A DNA stretch of 53,820 bases from Anaerorhabdus sp036637135. GTDB lineage: Bacteria > Bacillota_I > Bacilli_A > Erysipelotrichales > Erysipelotrichaceae. The stretch's first letter is position 1. Every line of letters starts with the position of its first letter. The position numbers and the translations under genes were made by a program. Where the stretch lies: the NCBI RefSeq assembly GCF_036637135.1, contig NZ_JAVWNC010000009.1, positions 1 through 53,820 of the forward strand, given 5' to 3'. Below the pieces are notes generated by a model. That model saw nothing but the letters and a program-made list of their open reading frames with translations. It was not told where the DNA came from and searched no databases. Shown piece after piece: positions 7,481-15,952 of this stretch.

Positions 7481-9276
7481 GCTTTTTTAATTTTTCTTGT
7501 TTGAATTTTCAACCAAGTCTTTTCTTTTGGTGTGCAATATGGGCTAACTTGTTTATAAACTTCTGCATGATATGCATTTAAGAATTCAATTTCATCATCA
7601 TTCATTAATTCTGGTAACACTGCATCTAAATCAATTGGTGCAAGTGTGATTGTATCAAAATGCATGAATTGACCATATGTATTTTTCTTACCTTTTTGAG
7701 TTAGTAATTCATTTTCAATTCTTATTCCAAGTTTGTTTGGTAGATAGATTCCAGGTTCATCAGTAACGATCATACCTTCTTCTAACTTAACAACACCATA
7801 ACCTGTACCTGTATTTGACCAACGGAACCCATGAGGTCCTTCATGAACGCCCAATACAAATCCTATACCATGGCCTGTACCACATTGATAATCTAAGTCT
7901 AAATCCCAAACTGGTCCTCTAGCAAGAATATCCAATGATGCTCCTGTACAACCATATAAGAAGTTAGCTTTACTCAAGCGAATCATACTTCTTAATACTG
8001 TTGTAAAGTATACTTTTTCATCTTGTGTTAATTTACCTAGTGCAATTGTACGTGTAATATCTGTTGTACCTTCATAATATTGTCCACCTGAGTCAACCAA
8101 CAAGAAACCTTCATTCTTTAGCACTGCAAAATTCTTTTCAGTTGCTGAATAGTGCATCATTGCAGCATTTGGTCCATAAGCTACGATTGCACCAAAACTA
8201 TCCTCAATGAAATTATCTTGAGCTTGACGTAATTCATGCAATTTAGCTGTTGCGCTTAATTCATCGATTTCAATCTTACCAATGTTATTTTTCAACCAAT
8301 AAATAAATTTAGTTACAGCTGCACCATCTTTAACATGCGCAAATTTAGTATTTTTAATTTCTGTTTTATTTTTGATAGCACGATACATTACAACTGGACT
8401 ATCTTCATCAATAATTGTACATGACTTATCAATTAACGATTTGTGATAAGCACTAATTGTAGAAGAACTTAATAATATTGTCTTATCTTTGTATGTAACT
8501 AATTCATCACCTAAATCATTATATCCACGAATTGATATTTTTGCTGCAGAGAACTTCTTACAAATATCGGCAGTAAGTTTCTTCTTATCAATAAATAAAT
8601 TTACTTTATTTTTTGTCACAGTCGCAAAAGCTAATGCAACCGGAGTATCTTCAATATCAAAACCACGAAGATTTAATAACCACGCTACATCCTCCAATGA
8701 TACAAGAACACATACATCCGCATTCTTTTCTTTCATTGCAGCTTGAAGACGTTTGATCTTATCTTCTGCTTTTACACCTGCATATTTTTCAGCTAATAAG
8801 AAACATGCTTCTGATGGTAATGCAGGACGATCAGTCCAAATTGGTTCTACTAAATCTTTATCTGTTTTTAGTGTTACCTTCTTACTTTCAAGACATTGTT
8901 GGAAGTTATTTGCAGTTTTTGCATTTACTACTCTTCCATCAAAACCTAAAACACCTTGATTCGGAATTTTCTTTTCAATGAATTCAATAAATGTTGGTAC
9001 ACCTTCTTGTCCCATCTTATATAGATCGATAGTACTTCCTTTTAATTGTTTTGCAGCTTGAACAAAATAACGTCCATCTGTCCATAATCCTGCTTCTTTC
9101 ATAGTTACTACTAATGTTCCAGCAGAACCTGTGAATCCAGACATAAATTTTCTTGTTTTAAAATAATCTGATAAATATTCACTTTGATGATAATCTGCAG
9201 TTGGAATATAATATACATCAATTCCTTCTTGTTTCATTAAATCCCGTAATTTACTTAAGTTTTCTTTTACTGTCAT
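7477..9276 (-). CDS. pepP: Aminopeptidase P family protein (Xaa-Pro aminopeptidase, M24B)
   Basis: About 599 residues, the long three-domain form of aminopeptidase P. Two creatinase-like N-terminal domains precede the M24 pita-bread domain. Metal ligands are visible as 'LLVDSGGQYYEGTTDITRT' (two Asp), 'GTGHGIGFVLGVHEGP' (His), 'VTDEPGIYL' (Glu) and 'GIRIENEL' (Glu). It removes N-terminal residues preceding proline. The frame stays open to a GTG at 9285, but the ATG at 9276 is preferred because GAGGTGA lies at good distance. It is cotranscribed with exonuclease III. Confidence 0.92.
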   Translation of the reverse strand: MTVKENLSKLRDLMKQEGIDVYYIPTADYHQSEYLSDYFKTRKFMSGFTGSAGTLVVTMKEAGLWTDGRYFVQAAKQLKGSTIDLYKMGQEGVPTFIEFIEKKIPNQGVLGFDGRVVNAKTANNFQQCLESKKVTLKTDKDLVEPIWTDRPALPSEACFLLAEKYAGVKAEDKIKRLQAAMKEKNADVCVLVSLEDVAWLLNLRGFDIEDTPVALAFATVTKNKVNLFIDKKKLTADICKKFSAAKISIRGYNDLGDELVTYKDKTILLSSSTISAYHKSLIDKSCTIIDEDSPVVMYRAIKNKTEIKNTKFAHVKDGAAVTKFIYWLKNNIGKIEIDELSATAKLHELRQAQDNFIEDSFGAIVAYGPNAAMMHYSATEKNFAVLKNEGFLLVDSGGQYYEGTTDITRTIALGKLTQDEKVYFTTVLRSMIRLSKANFLYGCTGASLDILARGPVWDLDLDYQCGTGHGIGFVLGVHEGPHGFRWSNTGTGYGVVKLEEGMIVTDEPGIYLPNKLGIRIENELLTQKGKKNTYGQFMHFDTITLAPIDLDAVLPELMNDDEIEFLNAYHAEVYKQVSPYCTPKEKTWLKIQTRKIKKA

Positions 9277-9334
9277 ATCCTTCACCTCATTATCCTATTG
9301 TACTCGTTTTGCGGGCATTTTTAAAGCAATAACA

Positions 9335-9363
9335 TTGACTTTCTTGTACAATATATTTAATCT
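9335..9363 (+). promoter_or_regulatory. Candidate promoter of copA
   Basis: TTGACT and TAATCT are separated by 17 bases, ending 23 bases before the copA start. A small palindrome, TTGTACAA, lies within the spacer and could be a repressor site, but it does not match the CopY box or a known CsoR site. Confidence 0.4.
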
Positions 9364-9386
9364 TATAACAGGGTTGAGGTGATAAA

Positions 9387-11846
9387 ATGAAACAAACATT
9401 CAATATTACTGGTATGACTTGTACTGCATGTAGCAGTGCTATCGAAAAAAAACTTAACCATTTAGACGGGGTAACATCCTGCCAAGTGAATTTACTTGCG
9501 AATACAATGGTTGTAGAATACAACGATATAACTGAAAATGACATCATTCAAGCGGTTGAAGATGTCGGATATGGCGCAAGCATTCCTTCAGAGTCAGCAC
9601 CAGCACCTAGTTATGACCAAATATCAGAAAAAATGAAGAAAAGGTTCATTTATTCAGCTATATTTACAGTTCCACTATTTTATATCGCAATGGGACATAT
9701 GATGAATTGGCCACTTCCTTCAATATTAATGGATAATGCTTTATTAAATGCATTATTACAATTATTATTAACCATTCCTGTTTTAATACTCAATCGCGAA
9801 TTTTTCATCCATGGTTTTAAATCATTGGTGAAAGGTAATCCAAACATGGATTCACTCATTGCGATTGGTTCTACAGCAGCTGTATTATACGGAATCTATG
9901 CCATCACTAAAATTGCAATTGGTGTACAAACACATGATATGGCATTAGTTCATGAATTCATTATGGATTTATACTTTGAAACAAGTGCTATGATTTTAAC
10001 CTTAATTACTCTCGGTAAATATCTTGAAACAAAATCTAAGGGTAAAACTTCTGAAGCAATCTCAAAATTGATTGATTTAGCTCCTAAAACAGCTACTTTA
10101 ATCAAGAATCACAAAGAAGTTGTAGTCCCTGTTGAAGATGTTCAACTTGGTGATATTATTTGTGTAAAACCTGGTCAACGTGTTCCAGTCGATGGTGTTA
10201 TCACAAAAGGATACACAACCATCGATGAGTCTGCAATTACTGGTGAAAGTATTCCCTTAGAGAAATCAGTTCATTCTAAAGTTGTAGGTGCAACAATAAA
10301 TAAATCCGGATACTTTGAATTTGAAGCTACAAAAGTTGGTCAAGACACAACACTTTCTCAAATTATTAAATTAGTTGAAGAAGCTGCGAACTCAAAAGCA
10401 CCTATATCAAAAATGGCTGATAAAGTAAGTAGCATCTTTGTTCCAACTGTTATTGGTATCGCGATTGTATCTACAATCATCTGGCTACTTCTTGGTAAGT
10501 CATTAGAATTCTCATTAAGTATCGGTATCGCTGTTCTTGTTATATCTTGTCCATGTGCCCTTGGTTTAGCTACTCCGACTGCCATCATGGTTGGAACTGG
10601 TAAAGGTGCTGAAAACGGAATCTTAATTAAGTCTGCTGAAATTCTAGAAACAGCTGGTTCAATACAAGCAATCGTATTAGATAAAACGGGTACAATTACA
10701 GAAGGTAAACCGAAAGTAACTGATGTCATTGTGAACGAAAATATTAAAGAAAGTGAATTTTATTATATTGCCTACTCACTTGAAAAGAAGTCAGAACATC
10801 CATTAGCGCAAGCTGTTATTCAATATTTAAAAGATACGGAATTCAAAGAAATTGACTTTGATAATTTCAAATCAATTAGTGCTCGTGGGATTAACGCTGT
10901 TCTTAACGACACTCAATATTTCGCTGGAAATCTTGCTTTATTAGAAGAAAATGGTATTGATACAACTAAAATTAGACCTGCAGTTGAGAAGTTCGCTAAA
11001 CAAGGTAAAACAGCCCTTTGTTTCGCTAATCAATCTGAGATCCTTGGTATTATCGCTGTTGCGGATGTGATTAAAGAAGATAGTATCAAAGCGATTAATA
11101 AATTACATGAAATGGGAATTGAAACTTTGATGTTGACAGGTGATAATCAAATTATCGCAGAAGCTGTATTTAAACAGCTAAATCTCAACAACTATGTTGC
11201 AGAAGTATTCCCAGAAGATAAACAAAACTACATTAAGAACCTTCAAGCAGAGGGTAAAGTTGTCGCAATGGTAGGTGATGGTATTAACGATGCACCTGCA
11301 CTTGTAAGTGCTGATATTGGTATCGCAATTGGCGCAGGTACTGATGTCGCTATTGAATCTGCCGATATTGTTCTTACACGATCAAACTTATGGGATGTTA
11401 TTACAACTATCCAATTAAGCAAAGCTACACTTAAAAACATCAAACAAAACTTATTCTGGGCTCTTATCTATAACTCAATCGGTATTCCACTCGCTGCTGG
11501 TTTATTCTATGGCATCTTGGGTTGGAAATTAAACCCGATGTTTGGAGCATTCGCAATGAGTTTTAGTTCAGTTAGCGTGGTTGCTAACGCATTACGTTTA
11601 AAAAACTTTAAAGGAGAAAAACCAACTATGAATATACAAAATACAAAAGTGATTCAAATCGAAGGAATGTCTTGTGGACATTGCCAAGCTAGAGTTGAAA
11701 AAGCGCTTAACGCTATCGACGGTGTTGAAGCAACTGTTAATTTAGAATCAAAATCAGCTACAGTAAAATTAACTAAAGAAGTAGCGAATGAAATTCTAAA
11801 AAAAGCTGTTGAAGATGCAGGATACGACGTTATCACAATCGATTAA
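9387..11846 (+). CDS. copA: Copper-translocating P1B-type ATPase with N- and C-terminal HMA domains
   Basis: An 819-residue P1B-1 ATPase. An N-terminal heavy-metal domain has the CxxC motif C12-T-A-C15. Eight membrane segments include the CPC metal site in 'SCPCALGLATP' (about 388-390). The phosphorylated Asp432 lies in DKTGT, with TGES in the actuator domain and 'GDGINDAPAL' in the hinge. A second HMA domain follows at the C-terminus with GMSCGHC (Cys763, Cys766), which is unusual in position. It exports Cu+ from the cytoplasm using ATP. The ATG follows GAGGTG. No separate copZ or csoR/copY gene is nearby. An internal ribosome site may release the last domain as a chaperone (see 11628). Confidence 0.94.
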   Translation: MKQTFNITGMTCTACSSAIEKKLNHLDGVTSCQVNLLANTMVVEYNDITENDIIQAVEDVGYGASIPSESAPAPSYDQISEKMKKRFIYSAIFTVPLFYIAMGHMMNWPLPSILMDNALLNALLQLLLTIPVLILNREFFIHGFKSLVKGNPNMDSLIAIGSTAAVLYGIYAITKIAIGVQTHDMALVHEFIMDLYFETSAMILTLITLGKYLETKSKGKTSEAISKLIDLAPKTATLIKNHKEVVVPVEDVQLGDIICVKPGQRVPVDGVITKGYTTIDESAITGESIPLEKSVHSKVVGATINKSGYFEFEATKVGQDTTLSQIIKLVEEAANSKAPISKMADKVSSIFVPTVIGIAIVSTIIWLLLGKSLEFSLSIGIAVLVISCPCALGLATPTAIMVGTGKGAENGILIKSAEILETAGSIQAIVLDKTGTITEGKPKVTDVIVNENIKESEFYYIAYSLEKKSEHPLAQAVIQYLKDTEFKEIDFDNFKSISARGINAVLNDTQYFAGNLALLEENGIDTTKIRPAVEKFAKQGKTALCFANQSEILGIIAVADVIKEDSIKAINKLHEMGIETLMLTGDNQIIAEAVFKQLNLNNYVAEVFPEDKQNYIKNLQAEGKVVAMVGDGINDAPALVSADIGIAIGAGTDVAIESADIVLTRSNLWDVITTIQLSKATLKNIKQNLFWALIYNSIGIPLAAGLFYGILGWKLNPMFGAFAMSFSSVSVVANALRLKNFKGEKPTMNIQNTKVIQIEGMSCGHCQARVEKALNAIDGVEATVNLESKSATVKLTKEVANEILKKAVEDAGYDVITID
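11628..11846 (+). CDS. Candidate internally initiated CopZ-like copper chaperone
   Basis: Met748 of the copper ATPase (11628) lies in frame at the start of the C-terminal HMA domain. It is preceded by AAAGGAG at 11610-11616, a near-perfect ribosome binding site, with 11 bases of spacing. Translation from here gives 72 residues with GMSCGHC, exactly the size of a free CopZ chaperone. The sequence before Met748 looks like a former intergenic junction ('NFKGEKPT'). Separate expression is inferred, not shown. Confidence 0.4.
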   Translation: MNIQNTKVIQIEGMSCGHCQARVEKALNAIDGVEATVNLESKSATVKLTKEVANEILKKAVEDAGYDVITID

Positions 11847-11850
11847 TTTA

Positions 11851-11876
11851 AAAAAGCATATCATTTGATGTGCTTT
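11851..11876. terminator. Bidirectional terminator between copA and kdpE
   Basis: A stem of about 11 bp (AAAAGCATATCA with TGATGTGCTTTT, one G-T pair) is flanked by A-runs and T-runs on both sides. It lies between two convergent genes. Confidence 0.75.
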
Positions 11877-11878
11877 TC

Positions 11879-12571
11879 TTATACTCTGATCATACGATAG
11901 CCAACACCTACATGAGTTTGAATGTATTGAGGAGAATTTGTATTCTTCTCAATTTTTTTACGTAGTGTTGCCATAAATACACGGAGTGATGATACATCAC
12001 TTTCTAATGTACTTCCCCATATTTCCTTTGTAATGTATGTATGCGTTAATACTTTACCTATATTTCTTGATAATAGACATAGTATCTTATATTCAATCGG
12101 TGTTAAATGCAATTCATCATCAGATAAATAGGCGCATCCTGCAGAATAATCAATACGCAATTCACCATTCGTAAATATCGCATCTTCTTGCTTAACATTT
12201 GTCCCCATGCGTCGCAACGTAACACGTAATCTAGCAAGTAACTCTTCGACTGAGAATGGTTTTGTAATGTAATCATCAGCGCCTGCATCAAGTGCTGTTA
12301 TTTTATCTGTATCCTCGCTCCTTGCGCTAATCACGATGATAGGTACATTTGACCAGGTGCGTATTTTTTTAATGATATCTACACCATCCATATCAGGTAA
12401 TCCTAAATCCAATAAAATGATATCCGGATTTTGACTTGATGCTTGTAATATTGCAGCTTCACCCGTAGCTGCCGTAATGTAACGATAATTGTGTGTTTGT
12501 AATGTTGTAGACATTAAGTTGCGTACAGCTGAATCATCTTCAACAACCAAAACAAATGGCTTATTATTCAT
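11879..12571 (-). CDS. kdpE: KdpE response regulator
   Basis: A 230-residue OmpR-family regulator. The receiver domain has the phosphoacceptor in 'ILLDLGLPDMDG', 'SARSEDTDKITALDAGADDY' and Lys in 'TKPFSVEELL'. The winged-helix output domain ends 'LRVFMATLRKKIEKN...THVGVGYRM'. With KdpD it activates the kdp operon at low K+ or high osmolarity. The frame can be read from a TTG at 12577, but the ATG at 12571 follows AGGAGG with nine bases of spacing. It overlaps the kdpD end by eight bases. Confidence 0.93.
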   Translation of the reverse strand: MNNKPFVLVVEDDSAVRNLMSTTLQTHNYRYITAATGEAAILQASSQNPDIILLDLGLPDMDGVDIIKKIRTWSNVPIIVISARSEDTDKITALDAGADDYITKPFSVEELLARLRVTLRRMGTNVKQEDAIFTNGELRIDYSAGCAYLSDDELHLTPIEYKILCLLSRNIGKVLTHTYITKEIWGSTLESDVSSLRVFMATLRKKIEKNTNSPQYIQTHVGVGYRMIRV

Positions 12572-15251
12572 GCACAACGACCTCCTCTAATGGTAAAGTA
12601 CATCTAAATATAGTTCCTTGAGGTTTATTATCATGAACTGATATTTCTCCTCCATGAGCTGTAATAATTGATTTACATAAAGCTAATCCCAACCCCATAC
12701 TTCTACGACTATCCACAATCTTTGACGTTCCTGTAAAGAACATATCAAAGATTTTAGCTTTTGCATCATCTGGAATACCAGGACCATTGTCACTGATTTC
12801 TAGAATGACATTGTCTTTCTTTTTCACATCAACCACAATTTCAGAACCATCTGGTGTATATTTAATAGCGTTGTCTACAATATTAATAATCACTTGAATA
12901 ATTAATCTTGCATCCATCTTTACAAAGATAAATTCATCTGGATGGTGAACTGTAATTTTATGATGTCCTTTATTGCGATTCACATGGTTCATTGCTTCTG
13001 TAATCACTTCATCAATTAATTCTGAGGTACACTTCAAATTCATTGTACCATCTTCAATACGTGTAACAGATAATAAGTTTTCCACCAAGTTAATTAACCA
13101 CAATGAATCATCATAGATATCCGTATAAAGCTTCTTCTTTGTTTCACTATCCATGGCATCTTCACTTGCTAATAAAATATTTGCACTTCCAGAAATGGAT
13201 GTAAGTGGTGTTCTAAGATCATGGGATATAGCACGTAAGAGGTTTGCACGTAATTGTTCATTCTTCGCTAATACCGCTGCATCTTCTCTTTCCTTAATTG
13301 CGCGTTGACTTTCTAATGCTAAACCACATTCTCCCAATATCGATAAGAGAATATTGTTTTCAAACGATTCAAGCGCTTGATTGTTTAGTGCTATACCAAT
13401 AACGCCATAAACATTATCATTAGCACGTATCGCTAGATATAGACAAGCTGCACTACCTAATGTATTTGTAGAAGCTCCTGCATGCTTATTATTTTTATAG
13501 ACCCAAGCTGCAACTGCTTTTTCATTTTCAGTTACTAATGCACTTGTACTACCCAATCCCGATTTGAAAATCTGTGGTGGTTGTAATTCATCCTTATCCA
13601 CCATGTAGATAACAATGTCTTTATCAAATAGTTTTACCAATTGATTCGCAGTAACAGATACTATCTCTTCTTTTTTGATTGCTTTTTGAAGTAATTGATT
13701 TGTTTCAAGAAGAATTTTTGTACGATATGCAGTTTGTGATGATTGTCTAGCATGTTGTTTCAACTTTACAGCCAAAGTACTTGTGATAAAGGCTGCAATA
13801 AACATGATCAAGAATGTTGCAGGATATCCAGAATCATAGGCTGAGAATGTAAATATTGGTTCAGTAAAGAAATAATTAAATGTTAATACACTGACAAAGG
13901 CTGATATTAAACTATATATTCTTTGTTTGGTAACAATAGATGTCAACAAAACACTTAAAATATAAATTGTAATAATATTTGCTTCTGAGAAATGCAATTG
14001 ATAAAAGATTGTTCCAATGATTGTTGTGATGACAAGTAACGCTATACTCTTAAATACATCAGCTATATCAAAACTGACTTTCTCAAATTGTTTCTTCTTT
14101 GTTTTATAATATGGAACACCCTTTTCAGGAATAATATAGATATCCAAATTGGGTGCATTTTCTGTAAGTCGTTCACTTAACGTTGGTTTACTCCAATAGT
14201 ATTTACGTTTCACACTACTTCTTCCAAGGACAATTTTTGATACCCCTGAAACACGTGCAAATTCTGCAATTTGTAATGGAACATCATCACCATAAACTAA
14301 CTCAATTGTTGCGCCCAATTGTTGCGCTAGATGAATGTTAGCTCTTAGTTGTTTTCGGATATCATCACTTAATGATTGAAAATCGGATGTCTCTACAAAT
14401 AACCCCGTAAATTTACCTCTAAATGCACTCGCCATTCTTGATGCTGTACGAATAATTTTAGGGTTTGTCGGTGAAGACGAAAGGCACACTAATATGTGCT
14501 CTTCGGTATAATATTCATTATTTTCAAGTTGTCTTACTTTCTCTGATATACGATTAATACGATCCGCACATCGGCGTAATGCAATCTCTCTTAGTGCTGT
14601 TAAGTTTTTGATATCAAAGAAATTCAATTGGGCACTTTGCGCTTGTGCCTTTTTATAAATCTTCCCATTGTTTAAACGTTCAAGTAATTCGTTAGGTTCA
14701 ATATCCACAAGTTTGACTTGTGAGGCATTATCAAACACATCATCCGGTATCCGTTCACGCACAACGATACCTGTAATTGATTGAACCATATCATTTAAAC
14801 TTTCAATGTGTTGAACATTGATAGTTGTATAAACATTAATACCCGCTCTTAATAACTCTTCAATGTCTTGATATCTCTTTGCATGTCGGCATCCTTCTGC
14901 ATTGGAATGAGCTAATTCATCTACTAAAACCAAGGCTGGTTTTCTTAATATAGCTGAATCTAAATCAAATTCATTCAATATTAATCCACGATAATCAATA
15001 GCCTGTGTGGGTATCTGTTCAAGACCTTCAACCAAAGCTTGTGTTTCAACCCTTTGATGAGGTTCAACATACCCAATAACAACATCCACACCTTTATTTT
15101 TAAGTTCATGGGCTTCCTTTAACATCGCATAAGTTTTACCAACACCTGCTGCATAGCCAAAAAATATCTTTAGCTGCCCTGTAGGTTTGGCTGATTCAAC
15201 TTCTGTGATTCTTCTAAGTACATCATTTGGATTCATTCTTAGCTCATCCAT
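12564..15251 (-). CDS. kdpD: KdpD sensor histidine kinase
   Basis: An 895-residue full-length KdpD. The N-terminal KdpD domain has a Walker-type loop at 32-40 (GYAAGVGKT), followed by a universal-stress-protein-like domain (about 245-370, 'EEHILVCLSSSPTN'). Four closely spaced membrane segments lie at about 395-495, followed by a GAF-like region. The HisKA phosphoacceptor is His677 in 'AISHDLRTPLTS', and the ATPase domain has 'NAIKYTP' and 'DNGPGIPDD'. It senses cytoplasmic and external K+ and phosphorylates KdpE; the USP domain binds c-di-AMP in some Firmicutes relatives. The GGGAGA site precedes the ATG. The gene is 61 bases downstream of kdpC. Confidence 0.95.
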   Translation of the reverse strand: MDELRMNPNDVLRRITEVESAKPTGQLKIFFGYAAGVGKTYAMLKEAHELKNKGVDVVIGYVEPHQRVETQALVEGLEQIPTQAIDYRGLILNEFDLDSAILRKPALVLVDELAHSNAEGCRHAKRYQDIEELLRAGINVYTTINVQHIESLNDMVQSITGIVVRERIPDDVFDNASQVKLVDIEPNELLERLNNGKIYKKAQAQSAQLNFFDIKNLTALREIALRRCADRINRISEKVRQLENNEYYTEEHILVCLSSSPTNPKIIRTASRMASAFRGKFTGLFVETSDFQSLSDDIRKQLRANIHLAQQLGATIELVYGDDVPLQIAEFARVSGVSKIVLGRSSVKRKYYWSKPTLSERLTENAPNLDIYIIPEKGVPYYKTKKKQFEKVSFDIADVFKSIALLVITTIIGTIFYQLHFSEANIITIYILSVLLTSIVTKQRIYSLISAFVSVLTFNYFFTEPIFTFSAYDSGYPATFLIMFIAAFITSTLAVKLKQHARQSSQTAYRTKILLETNQLLQKAIKKEEIVSVTANQLVKLFDKDIVIYMVDKDELQPPQIFKSGLGSTSALVTENEKAVAAWVYKNNKHAGASTNTLGSAACLYLAIRANDNVYGVIGIALNNQALESFENNILLSILGECGLALESQRAIKEREDAAVLAKNEQLRANLLRAISHDLRTPLTSISGSANILLASEDAMDSETKKKLYTDIYDDSLWLINLVENLLSVTRIEDGTMNLKCTSELIDEVITEAMNHVNRNKGHHKITVHHPDEFIFVKMDARLIIQVIINIVDNAIKYTPDGSEIVVDVKKKDNVILEISDNGPGIPDDAKAKIFDMFFTGTSKIVDSRRSMGLGLALCKSIITAHGGEISVHDNKPQGTIFRCTLPLEEVVVHE

Positions 15252-15312
15252 ATTTTATCTCCCATGCCTTGTGAATAAAGTAATTATAACGCATTAAATC
15301 ATTTCTTACTAT

Positions 15313-15939
15313 TTACTTTAATAATCCCATTTCTTTAGCGATTTCTAAGTTAACTTTTATTACATTCACATATTTTTCTCCAAAAATACCTAATACTTTA
15401 TCAGTTGTATTGTGTTCTACAATTTGATTCAAAGTATCCATGGATAAACCCGATGCTTCAGCTACTGATGCAAGTTGAATCTTTGCGGATTCTACTGAGA
15501 TATGTGGATCTAAACCTGAACCTGATGCAGTCAATAAATCAGTAGGTATTTGATCCATTGCTACAGTTGGATTACTTGCTAAGAAGTCTTGGATATCTTG
15601 TTCAACACGTTTAGCTAATTCCGGATTAGTAGGAGCATAGTTATTTGAACCTGACGATACTCCTGCATAATCTCCATTGTCTTTTTCTTCTTGTGTATAT
15701 GTGTTGTAGTTAACTGCAGATGGTCTACATTTTAAGAAGTAAGGTTCATTAAAATCTTGTCCCATTAATTCTGTACCTACAACCTCACCATTCACTTCAA
15801 TCAAACTTCCATTTGCTTGTTTAGGAAAAATGACTTGTGCAATTCCTGTAAGAACAAGTGGATAAATAAGTCCACATATTACAAGGAATGAAATTGTAAG
15901 TAAACATACCCTTTTAAATCCATGAAATAAATCTTTCAT
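15313..15939 (-). CDS. kdpC: Potassium-transporting ATPase subunit C
   Basis: A 208-residue KdpC with one N-terminal membrane segment ('VCLLTISFLVICGLIYPLVLTGIAQVIFP') and an external domain showing the family motifs 'GQDFNEPYFLKCRPSA', 'SSGSNNYAPTNP', 'PTDLLTASGSGLDPHIS' and 'VNVIKVNLEI'. It stabilises the KdpFABC complex and boosts K+ affinity. The frame extends to 15963, but the ATG at 15939 is chosen because AAAGGAG lies eight bases upstream; this removes an overlap with kdpB. Confidence 0.94.
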   Translation of the reverse strand: MKDLFHGFKRVCLLTISFLVICGLIYPLVLTGIAQVIFPKQANGSLIEVNGEVVGTELMGQDFNEPYFLKCRPSAVNYNTYTQEEKDNGDYAGVSSGSNNYAPTNPELAKRVEQDIQDFLASNPTVAMDQIPTDLLTASGSGLDPHISVESAKIQLASVAEASGLSMDTLNQIVEHNTTDKVLGIFGEKYVNVIKVNLEIAKEMGLLK

Positions 15940-15952
15940 TGTCTTTCTCCTT

